This document shows, piece by piece, positions 1-12,114 of a stretch of 64,000 nucleotides of DNA (within the stretch, counting starts at the first letter, position 1; each line of letters opens with the position of its first letter). A program made the translations under genes and the position numbers. The stretch is from positions 4,706,501 through 4,770,500 of the forward strand of contig CM057474.1 in the NCBI GenBank assembly GCA_030035585.1. Direction: 5' to 3'. The notes below the pieces were generated by a model. That model saw only the letters and a list, made by a program, of their open reading frames with translations. It searched no databases and was not told the DNA's origin. The DNA comes from Dugong dugon (Eukaryota; Chordata; Mammalia; Sirenia; Dugongidae).

Positions 1-1215
1 AACAGTACATCAACAGGGAACTGCCGGAAATTCATGCCGGATTCAGAAGAGGATGTGGAATGAGGAATATCATTGCTGATGTCAGGTGGATCATGGCTGA
101 AAGCAGAGAATACCAGAAAGATGTTTACATGTGTTTTACTGACTATGCAAAGGCATTCGACTGTGTGGATCGTAACAAATTATGGCTAGCATTGCAAAGA
201 ATGGGAATTCCAGAACACTTAATCGTGCCCATGCGGAACCTGTACATAAATCAAGAGGCAGTTGTTTGAACAGAGCAAGGGTATACTGCGTGATTTAAAA
301 TCAGAAAAGGCGTGCGTCAGGGTTGTGTCCTTTCATCATACTTATTCAGTCTGTATGCTGAGCAAATAATCTGAGAAGCTGGACTATATGAAGAAGAACG
401 GTGCATCAGAGTTGGAGAAAGACTCATTAACAACCTGCGCTATATGCAGATGACACAACCTTGCTTGCTGAAAGTGAAGAGGACTTGAAGCACTTACTGA
501 TGAAGATCAGAGACTACAGCCTTCAGTATGGATTACACCTCAACGCAAAGAAAACAGAAATTCTCACAACTGGACCAATAAGCAACATCATGATAAACAG
601 AGAAAAGAAGTTGTGAAGAATTTCATTTTACTTGGATCCACAGTCATTGCCCATGGAAGCAGCAGTCAGGAAATCAAATGATGTGTTGCATTGGGCAGAT
701 ATGCTGCAAAAGACCTCTTTAAAGGGTTGAAAAGTGAAGATGTCACTTTGAGGACTAAGGTGCGCCTGACCCACACCATGATATTTTCAAACATCTCATA
801 TGCCTACAAATGCTGGACAATGAATAAGGAAGACCAAAGAAGAATTGATGCCTTTGAATTATGCTAGTGGCGAAAAATATTGAATATACCATGGACTGCC
901 AGAAGAACAAACAAATCTGTCTTAGAAGTACAGCCAGAATGCTCCGTAGAAGGGAGGATGGCGAGACTTTGTCTGACATACTTCGGACATGTTATAAGGA
1001 GTGACCAGTCCCCAGAGAAGAACATCATGCTTGGTAAAGTAGAGGGTCAGCAAAAAAGAGAAGACTGTCAACTAGATGGATTGACACAGTGGCAGCAACA
1101 ATGGACTCAAACATAGCAACAGTTGTGAGGACGGCACAGGACCAGGCGCTGTTTCATTCTGTCGTACATAGGGTCCCTATGAGTCTGAACCGACTCGATG
1201 GCATCTAACAAGGAC
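1..1215 (+). mobile_element. RTE (BovB-like) LINE, 3' part, decayed
   Basis: This is the reverse transcriptase half and 3' end of an RTE-clade non-LTR retrotransposon; the window edge cuts its 5' side. Conceptual translation gives the RT segment with FTDYAKAFDCVD near 135-170, RKGVRQGC near 303-325 and YADD near 442-453, then the C-terminal part (NIPWTARRTNKS near 880-915, RMARLCLTYFGHV near 957-995). The pieces fall in several frames: a TGA interrupts near 267, and two extra bases before YADD shift the frame. The tail (about 1,165-1,215) reads GTCCCTATGAGTCTGAACC then ACTCGATGGCATC, the same end as the local SINEs. RTE proteins nick DNA and copy their RNA at the target. This copy cannot encode a working protein. 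Confidence 0.9.
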
Positions 1216-1593
1216 AACACATATATGTTTGTCTCTAAATATGTAATTCAGGGTTCTGGTTTTTACCTTTCTTCCTTCTCTTTCCAAATGATTCCTGCCA
1301 AATTTTATAGCCAGTTTATGAACATAGAGAAAATTAAACTTACTCAGGAATCAAGATTACTTTAAAATGAGTGTATATAATTGCTCAACAGTTTGATTTT
1401 TTTTTTAAAGGATATGTCCGTTAGGATCAGAGAAGCATACATGTATACTCTCAAAATGGAAAATTTTAAGATGCCAACTAACTTAAACAAATTATACCTT
1501 GGGATAGCCCAGTCAAGGAGGATTCCAAAAAAACGTAAAGTGAAATAGACCAGAATTTATTATAATGAAAAAATATTGGTCAGTTTCAATATA

Positions 1594-2051
1594 CAGTTGG
1601 CCCTCTGTATCACAGGTTCTGCATCCACGGATTCAACCAACTGCAGATCAAAAATATTCCAGGGAAAAAAAGTTTCAAAAAGCAAAACTTGCATTTGCCA
1701 CACTCCGAGCACTGTGCTGAATCCACACGGATGGAATGGCGTGTAGGCATACCCTGCTGTAGCCGTCTGCCATTTCACAGTCCTCCAGTCTCTCTCTAGC
1801 ACTGGCTGTCTGAGCATTGTTCGCCTCTCATCTTGTCATTATTCCCTAAACAATCAGTATAACAGCTATTTATATAGCATATATAATCAGGTATTATAAG
1901 TAATCTAGAAATAATTTAAAGTATATGAGAGGATGTGCGTAGGTTATATGCAAATACTGTGCCATTTTATGTAAGGGACTTGAGCATCCTCGTATTTTGG
2001 TATCAGAGGGGGTCCTGGAGTCAGTCCCCCACAGATACCAAGAGACTGCTG
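1594..2051 (-). mobile_element. Tigger/pogo-like DNA transposon, non-autonomous
   Basis: A 458-bp element bounded by TA dinucleotides at 1,592-1,593 and 2,052-2,053, the target duplication expected of Tc1/mariner-pogo elements. The left end CAGTTGGCCCTCTGTATC and the inverted right end CAGCAGTCTCTTGGTATC form imperfect terminal inverted repeats. The interior resembles mammalian Tigger/MER2-type repeats as I remember them. It has no transposase ORF. The orientation call follows that resemblance and is weak. Confidence 0.78.
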
Positions 2052-2239
2052 TATAGCATACATAATTATGTGCTGTGCTAATCAGTTTTCTTTTCGTGAA
2101 TGAGAAAAGAAAGTCAGACAAACTGCAGGTTATTGATTATAAGAATTAAAGTGCTTTATTGGTATATATTATGCTATTATATAGTGCATTTGAATAGCTT
2201 TGCTAATTCATATATTTTTCTGTACTTTTCCTGCTATTT

Positions 2240-2715
2240 TTTATTTCCATTATGATTTATTTTTGATCTATGAGTTACATAAAAATGTATTTTATTGTTT
2301 TAATAATTTATTTCTAGAAATGTATTTTAAATTTCCAAATGAATGGTAATTTTTTATTATTGATTTCTTGAATAATTCTGATCAAAGAAAGTGTCACTGA
2401 TTACTTAAATTTCTTAACACTTATTTAGCCCAGCATTTGGTCACTTTTTGTAAGTGTTCCATTTATAAAACCACTATGATGGTGGATTTGTCTTTTCTCC
2501 TAGTAAATCTTTTCTTTGAGATTATTTGACTACTTTCATACGACTTTAGAATTGTCGTATCTACTGGGAGATTTTCTCCCTTTTTCATTACGTAATAACC
2601 CTTGGTATCTCTTAGTGATATTAAAAGAAGCTCAAGTGTTACACCCAGCTTTAGTGTTCTGCATATTCTTCGAGTTCCAGCTCTCTTTTTCTTTTTCTGC
2701 CTTTCTATAATTAGT
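2240..2715 (-). mobile_element. Old L1 relic, ORF2 endonuclease region
   Basis: Read on the minus strand, this AT-rich block resembles the endonuclease-coding part of an old mammalian L1. Recognisable landmarks are the segment around 2,430-2,450 (matching the stretch that reads GCCCAGCATATGGTC in L1) and the one at 2,482-2,505 (GGTGGATTTGTC). Internal pieces are missing and no frame is open. The family assignment rests on remembered L1 sequence and the subfamily is not resolved. Confidence 0.55.
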
Positions 2716-3968
2716 TCTAAATTGCCAAGTCAGCAGTATAATTAAAGAAAAGTTTTCTTTGATATTTTAACCACTAAATTTATTTCTTTTTAGCACAAGG
2801 TTTAGTCCGTTTAGTTGTTCTGGCATATTGCAGGAAATGGAAGTGTGTTACTTTTGTTTTTAAAATTTAGTTATAATCAAGATCAGGCTTTGAAGAATAA
2901 ATTGAATCAGAGCCGTATGGAATGAACTTCTAAATAAGTACAAATTTTAATTACACTTCTTGCATTGTTCTTGTTTGGTATTGATGTTCTGTGACCAGTA
3001 AGTACTAGAAGAGGTTTAAATGCAGGGAGGCGTTCTGAAAGTTAGAGAAATGGTCGGCTTTTTTTTTTTTTTTTTGGTAATCACTTACGTGCTTAAAGCA
3101 TCTATCGTCAAGGCAGTTATTTTTCATTAATTTCTTTACATTCTCAGAACCACTTCAGATATAATTAACATATGAGATCAAATTCGTAAGTATGAAACTA
3201 TTGTGGCTGTGTAGTGATGAGGAGTTAGAAAAACACTTACACAAAGCAAAACGTTTTGACTTCTGAGTGACTAGATGTGGTTGGCAGCTGCCTATTATAT
3301 GAACAGGTTAAAGGGATGTACCTTAAACATATTTCAGTTCATAGTGTGTTATCATGTAGGGGGCTGTTGTGGATATATTGTTTGATCATATGCTGGAACT
3401 GTTGAAGAAAGTGATTCCTTTCTTAAGCATAAGAGTAAGGATAGTAACTATTTAGCAAGTTGTTACAGAAGCCTTCCTAAAGATGTTAGTAACCCTCAAT
3501 TTCTTCACTGCAAAAATATTAACACCTTGGATAAATTACTTCAAAGACTATTCTAGCCCCTAAAATAGCAGGCAGTTAATTAACATTTGCCATTGTTTTT
3601 TTCCTAAGATTAATTATTAGGCTGGACATCAGTGTAGAGTTGGGCAAATATTCAAATCATATGCATTTTAAAAGGTTTTAATATTAAAAGGTTTGTGTGC
3701 ATTCTGTATAGCTATGTCACATACATAGCACCCATAAGTCTTGCATCCATCTCTTTAGTAGAGACCAATGAAAACAGCTTGTTGGTAAATGGAATATCCT
3801 CATGGCTCAAGCATCAGCGATCTTTATCATCTGCTAAGAATTTTCCTGTAGTCATGAATCAAGCAGTTCTTTTCCCAGAGGATGGTGGTGGTGGTGGAGA
3901 TGATGTTAGTGATAGTTGCAGAATTGTAGCGGTAGTCAGAATATCAGTAGTGCTTAACACTTATTATA
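2716..3968. other. AT-rich unique DNA
   Basis: I see no convincing gene or repeat here. There is a poly-T tract at about 3,058-3,076. A GGT trinucleotide patch near 3,884-3,897 lies just before the SINE. The open frame running into 3,695-4,051 crosses into that SINE and is not credible as a gene. Confidence 0.5.
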
Positions 3969-4133
3969 AAACCAAAAAAACCAAACCAATTGCTGTCAAA
4001 TCGATTCCAACTCATAGCCACCCTGTAAGACACGGTAGAGCTGCCCCATAGAGTTTCCAGGGAGCACCTGGTGGATTCAGACTGCCGACTTTTTGGTTAG
4101 CGGCTGTAGCACTTAACCACTACGCCACCAGGG
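3969..4133 (-). mobile_element. AfroSINE-like tRNA-derived SINE
   Basis: A short SINE in reverse orientation. Its tRNA-like head, with B-box-like and A-box-like segments, is at the right (near 4,070-4,130) and its RTE-matching tail, beginning ACCAAACCAATTGCTGTC, is at the left. It was inserted at the edge of a MIR relic that resumes directly to the right. Confidence 0.9.
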
Positions 4134-4137
4134 TTAT

Positions 4138-4436
4138 AGATAACATTTATTCAGTGTTACCTATAACATAACATATTTGATGCCAAGTACTCTTCTGGAT
4201 GTCTTACATGTATTAACTTATTTTATCTTCACAGAAACCAATAAAGTGGTTACTATTATTATCGCAATAATTATTTTTTAATAAATGAATGGATGACCAT
4301 CCCGTCTTACAGATGAGGAAATTAAGACCCAGAGAGATATATAAGGTCACACAGCTAGTAACTGGCAGAAGCAGAGTTTGAACACGGTCTAATTCCAAAA
4401 CACATAGACTTAAATATAGATGCAATTCTGCTATTA
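4138..4436 (-). repeat. MIR SINE relic
   Basis: An ancient mammalian MIR on the minus strand. It reads ACATTTATTCAGTG at the left, ACATGTATTAACTTATTT near 4,207, CTTACAGATGAGGAAATTAAG near 4,306 (MIR core) and GGTCACACAGCTAGTAACTG near 4,346. It diverges as expected for a repeat that old. The AfroSINE at 3,969-4,133 sits at its left edge. Confidence 0.8.
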
Positions 4437-6249
4437 TGTTTTTGGCTTAAGGAAATGACATTTCATTCAGCACTGGAGCTTGTCCCTTGCTCTAGGTAGG
4501 TCTGGTTTCCTTGGCCAGTATCAAGCAAACGAGTTTTAAGCCTATGAAGCTGTCTGTTCATAGTCTCCACTGAATTATCTTGGAATTCTATTTTATCTCT
4601 GGGTTGCATTCTTTATCGTTATACAACCATTACCTTTGAAAGCAGGCATAAAGAGAGTTGTGTGTGTGCTTGTGACAATACGCTGTTAACACACAAGCAA
4701 AAAAATACCCCTGTGAGGCCTTGCTGATGCCTTGGACTGCCTACTTGGATTTTGCCTCTTCAGCGCTTTTTGGCCCAATTCCAAAAGCCTCTGTTGGGTA
4801 ATGACCTACATTACTTCAGTTTGCTACTTTGAGCCAGTCCTGATTTCTCTTTGCACCTAACACAGGCCCCTGGAAAAGGTTATATAAGTGGCCATAGAGT
4901 AATAAGACAGAAAATACCAAAAGAACAATAATTGTTTAGTAACTATATTAACACTAAGCTAATCGCGACTGTTTGTATTTTGCTTTATTTGTATTTTAAT
5001 TAAAAAATTACTTCACTCTTGCAATCTAGGCCCGGAGGAGTTTTAGCTAGTGACTTTCCAGTTCTCAGTTGACCTGTCATGGGCGTATGGATGTGACTGC
5101 CGGCCACGGGGAAGAGCATGGAGCATTCTTCCGCCTTCACTTCCTAGGCTCTTTAGCCCCCATTGAGCTGCGAACAGTAGCTGAGGACAAAAGCTGTATA
5201 CACTGTACAAACAGAGCGCTTAAGCAGCAGTACACTGAGTCATTCTTCACTCTGTGTGAGAACTGAGGGGGCCTCTATTCATCTCCTTTGTGCTGGTGTC
5301 TGTCAACAGCGCTGTTTGAGGCAAGGCCTATTATGCTGGCCAGTGTTTCTTATTGACCTAAGTCTGTGTCTCCTGTGTTCCCAGGGTCGAAGTTGTGAGT
5401 GAGAGAATGTTTGAAAAGGGGTCATCATAGGCTGAATGCATTTTGCTGCATTGTCCTCTGACCTAGTAAATCTAAATACTGTGGTCCGCGTTAATGAGAA
5501 CAGGTGAGTATACAGTCACAGCTGCAGGTACTGGCAGCTGGTTGCTGCCCCAACAGGAAAAAAAGATGTGCTTTCTGTCCTGTGTCTAGATTCTTCTATG
5601 TTAGCCTTCAATGTTTTTTAACTGAAAATATACAAAGGATTAGGAAGACTAAGAGATCAACACGGTGGATACTTTATCCAAGTAAAAATAGCCTGTGTCA
5701 CAGCTGTTTGCATGTTTTCCTTTGATAATGCAATGCTTTCCTGTGACTCCAGACTGAATAATCTTGATTCAGTTTTAGTTTTTCAGTTGTGTAAGGGAAA
5801 GATGATTTGTATGTTTCCATCCTATCCAAGCATAGCTTCATACTGAGTCACTTTGAAAGGTCTGTCTCTCATAACTGAATTTTGCTTGCTGGCCTCCTGG
5901 TTGTATTCACTGTGTTTGTGTGCTGTGCTCTCCCGGTGCAAGACAGTGTTTTCAAGAGACCTCCAATGCCCCAGTCCTGGCAAGGACAGGGGAGTGACTG
6001 GAGGCTTATGGCTATCAATTATGTTACTAAGGTCTGTCTCTTCTAGTTTCTTTCCGTCTTCTAAGGAATAAAAGTTATGCATAAATCGGCCCCAGCACAT
6101 CACATCTGGGATGTCCCTTGGAGAAGAACCACTGTTATATTAGTAAAAGAAAAAATGTTTAGAAGTGTGTTCCCACCAACCATAAAAATCCGTTTATAAG
6201 AAGAGGACCCTACACTTCCATACTTTTCGCTCAGCTCCACAGTTCATTA
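4437..6249. other. Unique DNA, no gene recognised
   Basis: There is mostly AT-rich sequence with a somewhat more GC-rich patch at 5,025-5,350. No long open frame is supported by splice-site context or by a protein family I recognise. The opposed frames at 5,822-6,103 and 5,853-6,071 are shadows of each other. Confidence 0.45.
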
Positions 6250-6785
6250 CTTAACAAGTTTATTGAAAACCTGGTATGTGCTAGACTCTGCTAGGTACCG
6301 GGCTATAATTTAAAAATCTATTGCCTTAGTTTTTCTAGTTCACGCCATCAGTCACTAGTGGCATTAGGAAATGTGTTAGGGGTGGAACTGATGCTGGAGA
6401 TGGAGGCAAACAGTCTTAAGACCGTGTAACGCCAAGGCTTTTCTGAGGTTTTCTAAATGTTTTGATGCAGTGTCTCTCTAAGTGCTTAGTTACAAATCCC
6501 GCTGGGACCACACTAAGAAAGCACTCGAGATGTCCAGGAACCTGGCTTGTTCTTCCTTTGAATCAGGGTCATGTGAGCAGGGCTCAGCTCATGCCTTCTT
6601 GCCTGGTGCTGCTCAAGGTGAGCCCGAGCTAGGGGCACTGGCTCCGTATGGTTGAGGGGCTTACTCAGAGGATGGCGGTTCATCATCACCTCCTACACTC
6701 CAGGCGCTAGAGATACAGTGATGAATAATTCTGAAACTCTTACTTGCAGGGAACTCACAGTAAATAACTTTCTTTTTACCATCTT
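6250..6785. repeat. Ancient MIR/L2-like fragments (tentative)
   Basis: Two short stretches recall ancient mammalian repeats: 6,256-6,305 (TTTATTGAAAACCTGGTATG and following, including TGCTAGGTACCGGG) and 6,690-6,765 (CCAGGCGCTAGAGATACAG, then GGGAACTCACAGTAAATAA). The DNA between them is unassigned. The 120-codon minus-strand frame across 6,661-7,023 overlaps the second fragment and is not supported as a gene. Confidence 0.35.
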
Positions 6786-9668
6786 TTTCCACAAGCAAGT
6801 CTTGAAAAAAACGGCATAGTGATTGAATGTAATACAATAAAAAATCAAGTACTAAACATGTAAATACGTTCTGCCTTTGAAAATGCAGGCCACTAATGAG
6901 GAAATTGTTCTTCCATTTAAAAAATGATATTTCATGGTACTGTTCCTGAGGAAAGTTAGCGTCTTCTACATGGAACCAGTATGTGGAATTAAAATAATGT
7001 TTACTAAAATACATGCCGGTCACTATCTTAATCCTTAGAAATTGAAAACTATTTTCAAATTCTCACAATGAAATCTTTTTAGGAATAATATTTCATCTTT
7101 TAGTGCTGCTGTGTCATATAGAGAATTATTTTGATAGATACAGAGTGTAATCACTTCAAAAGGCTTTTCAGATTTGTAAGAAATAACAAACCATATGCCA
7201 TCTTGCAGAAGCCCTGATTTGGAAAGAACGTGGCTCTTGGCCAGCAACTAATTAAGCCACTTTTTTGTTTTGACCATATTGTGTTGTTGTATAGGTGTGA
7301 AATTTTCTGTCTTCACCACACAAGGATATTCCTGTGCATCCAGGATAGTTGATAGGGAAAGCAGTCAGCTTTGGTGTTATCTTCCTACAAAGTAATAGGA
7401 GTTGTAAGAATAAGTAATTGAAGCACAAGAAGAACGGGGAGAGGCTGTTGGGGTAAGAGAAGGAGCATGACTTTGGCCCTGGGTATTTGAAAAGCGACTC
7501 CTGTCACTTCGGTCCATTTAAAACTGCATGACTGTTAACAGGAAGATGAAGCTGAGCATCTTTAGCAGGTGCCTGTTGCTAGACCATATCGAAGGAGAAG
7601 AGTACCTAATCGTGTGTTGTGCAGTGGGATACCCGACTGTCAAAAAGAAAATAATTAGCCTGACTAATCGAGCTTCTGCATTTCTCCCGAATCCAGTTTT
7701 GATATTCTTAAATTATCTTCGAATAGGACTTTTCCTGATATCCAGATTGTATGGGCTCAGGTTACTGAGTGTTTCTCTCATTGTGTGACTCCACTTGCTT
7801 CTCATTAGAGCAGAATTAACTGTTTATTCAGGATATAGTAGTTAAACAGAGTTATGGACCTTGGGTCTAAAGATTGTAATCAGGGAAAACTGGCCTCCAC
7901 AGAGAGCTTCCTTTCACCCATTTTGACCATTGTCACTGCTTCCCCTCATTCATCCTCACTACTGTTGATCTTTGCTGGGGACCCAGAGACACCATTGCTG
8001 TGCTTACAAATAAGGTTTTATGTTTGATCTTTTCATTTTGTGAAAGATAAAGCACCTACATCTTAAAAGGGTGCTTTCTCTTTTTAATTAACAGCAGTGG
8101 CTCTGGGAATTTCAAAAGCTCTATAATGTTTTGTTCATACGGTAAAAAGGATCCACAGCAGACATTGTGGTCTTGTTTTCTTTTTCTTAATGGAAAAGTA
8201 TTTCCCTGAGATTAACCATGATTAAAATGTAGAAATTGTCTGCACTTTTTTACAAACTCTAACTAATGAAGCCAAACCACGGATATTTTGAAGTGGTTTC
8301 ATGAATCTCAACCTTAGCAGTTAAGCTTCTCTTTCTTTATACTAAGTACTGGTGGGAGGTGAGTACTGTGCTGTGGGTACCTGCACGCACCCACCCACAC
8401 TCACCTCGCTGTACATTCGTGTAGTCTAGTCTATACCTGGCTTTGAGAAAAGTGAAAGCATATCAAACTGCTTGCTTCACAAATCATTGCAGGTGGGTGC
8501 AGAGAGGGTTAACCATCAGCATTCTCGTGGCTTAATTAGGCTCTGGCAAAGGGCCAGACTCAGTAGAAAACGGGTCTGCCTGCGAAGACCACAGAAACCA
8601 GTGGGTCTCAGCGTCTTGGCAAGGTCTGGGGTATTCAGCAGCAGTCTGCGCTGGTGCCTACCTGTTATGGGAAGGCGAGAGGCTGTCCAGAGGAGAGAGA
8701 AAGCAGCCAGGCATTTTCCCATCCAGCTTTACTGTTACACGTGTCTCTTTAAAAAGGAGGCAGAGTACCTGTCCTCAGGCAGGACTTCTGTGCTGACTCA
8801 CTGCACGGTTGCTTGCTTGTTTCAGGGAGGGGCGAGTTTACACTGAGGAGGGCCCCGTCATCCCTGAGCCCGCGCTGGGTGAGAGCGGTATGCCCTGTAA
8901 AACAGGATGTTGTCAGGATCATGGGAGGTTTGGGAACTATCCATGTGGAAAGTTAGCAGTGTTGAGAAGTTTCAATCAGTCCGTCTTTAGCCTTATTTTT
9001 CAAGAAAGGAAAGTACTTTAGTTTTATTGTTATTATTGAAAAATTAATATTGGATCATAAGATTATAAGCCTTTGAAATAAAACATTGTTATAAATTCAT
9101 TATTTTTTTAAAATATGCAGTAGTTTTGTGAAGTGTAGAAATCAAAAAGATCAAGGATTGGAATTCAATATTGTCTACTTGTCTTGTTGGCTAAAATAAA
9201 TAGAGTAGCTATTTGGACGGTTTGTAATTCAGGTTTTTAGGACTACAGCTTGTATGTAATATTTCTTTCATACCAAAAACCCATATAGTAAATGTGCTTG
9301 GATTTCTGACTGCTGGGAAGTTTTCCGGGTAAAACTGTTTCGGATAGTGAACTCTACATTAGAGATCTCTTCAGTCTCTTTTCTTTAAAACTGTACTGTT
9401 TAATCTCTCAGAGTGAAATCTAGCTTTAAAAAACTATGTATAACAACAATAAAAATATAGCTTAAAATCTTGTAGTTATTTTTAAAAGCTTCATTACAGT
9501 CTTTTTATTTAGAAAAGTCAATTTTCATGTAACTCTGAAAATCAGTGGACTACCTCCCTGGGAATAACAGTGGTTTTTTTATTGTTCGTATTTTATAGCT
9601 TCGCTATGACGGAGGTCCTCACACTCAGCCTCCCCCCATTGTTGGAAGCATTGCTCATAGTAGTAGCC
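6786..9668. other. Unique DNA, possible host non-coding region
   Basis: No repeat family is recognised across most of this interval. The part at 8,470-8,960 is more GC-balanced than its surroundings and has overlapping opposed open frames (8,472-8,846 plus, 8,516-8,722 minus), but neither encodes a family I know. It could be a conserved non-coding element; a cross-species alignment would decide. Confidence 0.4.
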
Positions 9669-9906
9669 CGTCTCGCTGCGGCGCCGTCTCGCTGCGGCGC
9701 CGTCTCGCTGCGGCGCCGTCTCGCTGCGGCGCCGTCTCGCTGCGGCGCCGTCTCGCTGCGGCGCCGTCTCGCTGCGGCGCCGTCTCGCTGCGGCGCCGTC
9801 TCGCTGCGGCGCCGTCTCGCTGCGGCGCCGTCTCGCTGCGGCGCCGTCTCGCTGCGGCGCCGTCTCGCTGCGGCGCCGTCTCGCTGCGGCGCCGTCTCGC
9901 TGCGGC
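9669..9906. repeat. Perfect 16-bp GC-rich minisatellite, 14.9 copies
   Basis: The unit CGTCTCGCTGCGGCGC repeats 14 times without a mismatch from 9,669 to 9,892, followed by 14 bases of a 15th copy. The unit is 13/16 G+C with four CpGs, in otherwise AT-rich DNA. Each junction forms the palindrome GGCGCC. Because 16 is not a multiple of three and the unit contains no stop, several frames on both strands stay open across it and produce repetitive pseudo-proteins; these are artefacts, not genes. Perfect identity implies recent expansion, or an assembly or repair effect. Confidence 0.97.
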
Positions 9907-10184
9907 ACCTATTCATAACGGTACTTTGGAGCTTGTTTACGGGTAAAGTTAGCAATAGAATGTTATTAGTTCAGCAATCTCTGCTGCAGTTAAAAATAAC
10001 ATAATTCCTGTATGCTCTAATTATTATAAGCCTACATGTGAAAACAGGGAAGAATTTCATTTTAAAATCTGTTGTGTGGCTCCAGCTATTAAAGTGTATG
10101 TCATTATTGTCTATGAAGTATATATTGCTCATTTATATTGTCACTCATTCTTACACAATCTTGCATTATTTCTTTGACTCATAT
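9907..10184. other. AT-rich unique spacer
   Basis: Nothing recognisable was seen between the minisatellite and the L1 relic. Confidence 0.4.
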
Positions 10185-10318
10185 TGCCCTTGAAACTGTC
10201 ATTTGTCCTGAAGAGTTTTCTGTAATCTGGATTTTACTGATGGTATTCTCTCTCTCTCTTTTTAACCCTCCATAGAATGTCTGTATGACATTCCTGTGAA
10301 TTCATAGACATAGAGACC

Positions 10319-10460
10319 ATTACCCACTGCCATCGAGTCAATTCCAACTCATGGCGACCCTGTAGGACAGAGTGGAACTGCCACATAGGGTTTCCATGGA
10401 GCGGCTGGTGGATTCGAACTGCTGACCTTTTGGTTGGTAGCTGAGCTCTTAACCGCTGTG
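10319..10460 (-). mobile_element. AfroSINE-like SINE, slightly truncated
   Basis: Reverse-oriented copy: the tail motif CACTGCCATCGAGTC is at the left and the tRNA-like head, complement of a GTTAAGAGC-type A-box region, is at the right. The extreme 5' head is missing. It interrupts an old L1 tract. Confidence 0.88.
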
Positions 10461-10859
10461 AAGTTCCTTTATGGTGATATACTAGTTATGTAATTCCTTC
10501 TACATTTATTAGCTGAAATACTTATATAAACTTCCCCTGATAAACTGTTGGCTTTCCTGAGGTACATTCTGACAGCAAAGGCAGGGCAAATGATTATTTG
10601 TTTTTATTTACCAGTTTTCAAAATAAGAAGTTGGTAGTTCAGTATTTTCTAATGATGACTGAATAGTTTTTTTTTTAAGTATCATTATGAATTAATTGAT
10701 TTAAAAATTTTGATATGTTTTGTTCTATTGCAGTAATTATCTCAGTTATTATGCCCCATTTTTAACCAGTGGAAGAGTGTCTTCAGTTTGATTCCTGTGT
10801 TGTAATTCTGTTATTCGGGACATATTTAATTACAATTATTATGTCTTCTTAATGCATTG

Positions 10860-11070
10860 AAGGTCCCTAGGTGCCGAAGATGGTTTGTGCTTGACTGCTA
10901 ACCTAAAGGTTGGTGGTTCTAATCCACCCAGCAGTACCACAGAAGAAAAAGCCTGGCAATCTGCTTCTGTTGAGATTACAGCCAAGAAAACCTTATGGAG
11001 CAGTTCTACCCTACACACGTATTCTCCATGAGTCGAAACTGACTCGACAGCAGCTAACAACAACAACAAT
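10860..11070 (+). mobile_element. AfroSINE-like SINE, long variant
   Basis: Plus-strand copy of the longer SINE form, carrying the extra segment CCTGGCAATCTGCTTCTG near 10,951. The B-box-like GGTTCTAATCC is near 10,914. The RTE-like end ATGAGTCGAAACTGACTCG near 11,029 leads to an (AAC)n tail at 11,056-11,070. It faces the minus-strand SINE at 10,319. Confidence 0.9.
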
Positions 11071-12114
11071 GAGTTGACCCTTGTATCATTATAAAATGTC
11101 CGTCCTTATCTCTGGTACAATTCTTTATGCTTAAGTCTCCTTTGTCTGATATTAATACAGCCACTCCAGCATTCTCATGATTAATAATTGCATTGTGTAC
11201 TTCTTCCATTTTTAAAAAAAATTTTTATTGCTCTTTAGGTGAAAGTTTATAGAGCAAATTAATTTCCCATTCGGTAGTTTGTACATAAAGCGTTCCATGA
11301 CGTTGGTCGCATTCCCCACAATGTGTCAGCACTCTCTCCATTTCCACCCTGAGGCCCTCGTTTTCTTTCGTCCAGATTTTCTACCCCTTCCTGCCTTCTC
11401 ATCTTTGCTTTTGGGCAAATGTCCTTTTGATCTCATATAACTGATTACTCTAAGAAGCGTGTTCCTCTCGGGTGTTATTGTTTGTTTTATGGGTCTGTCT
11501 ATGGTTTGGCTGAAAGGTGGTCTCTCGGAATGGCTTCAGTTCCAGATCTTAGGGCTATAGTCTCGGGACTTCCTCCAGTCTCTGTCAGACCAGTAAGTCT
11601 GATCTTTTTTGTGAATTTGATTTTTTGTTCTACATTTTTCTCCCACTCTGTCCAGGACCCTCTGTTCTGATTGCAGTCAGAGTGGTTGGTAGTGGCAGCT
11701 GGGCACCATCTATTTCTTCTGGTCTTGGGGTCGTGTAAGCTGTGGTTCATGTGGTCCATTAGTCCTTTGGACTAATTGCTCCCTTGAGTCTTTGATTTTC
11801 TTCACTTTCCTTTGCTCAGGATGGGAAAAGACCAATAGTTGTATCTTGGATGGCCTCTCGCAAGCCCTGATGCTGCTTACCAAAAGTAGGATGCAGAACA
11901 TTGTCTTTATGAACTATGTTGTGCCAGTTGACGTAGATGTCTCCCGAGTCTATGGTCCTTTGCCTTGGAGCCTAGGAACTTTGTCCCATGAGGTGTTTGG
12001 ATATTGCTAGAAGTTTCCATGACTATGCCCTTGTATGCTCTGTTGTCTATATTAATATACGTGTAGCACCTACAATTACGTATGTAGGAATATGCACAAC
12101 TAAACCTGTATCTG

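Larger units (their letters stand above)
10185..11204 (-). mobile_element. Old L1 tract, interrupted
   Basis: Pieces at 10,185-10,310 (CCTGAAGAGTTTTCTGTAAT) and 10,470-10,560 (CCTTCTACATTTATTAGCTG) resemble an old L1 non-coding region read in reverse. 11,075-11,204 matches the L1 endonuclease-coding region, with GTCTGATATTAATACAGCCA near 11,145. Two SINEs split the tract, and the stretch 10,560-10,860 is only loosely assignable. The tract resumes at 14,236 beyond a younger L1 insertion. Confidence 0.5.

Noticed and set aside
5822-6103. 93-codon minus-strand frame and its 72-codon plus-strand shadow
   Set aside because: Opposed overlapping frames without recognised products.
9669-9906. CRISPR-like array
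   Set aside because: Head-to-tail identical 16-mers with no spacers, in a mammalian genome.
9570-10004. 144-codon and opposed 109/120-codon frames over the minisatellite
   Set aside because: A 16-bp unit with no stop keeps frames open on both strands; the peptides are pure repeat translation.
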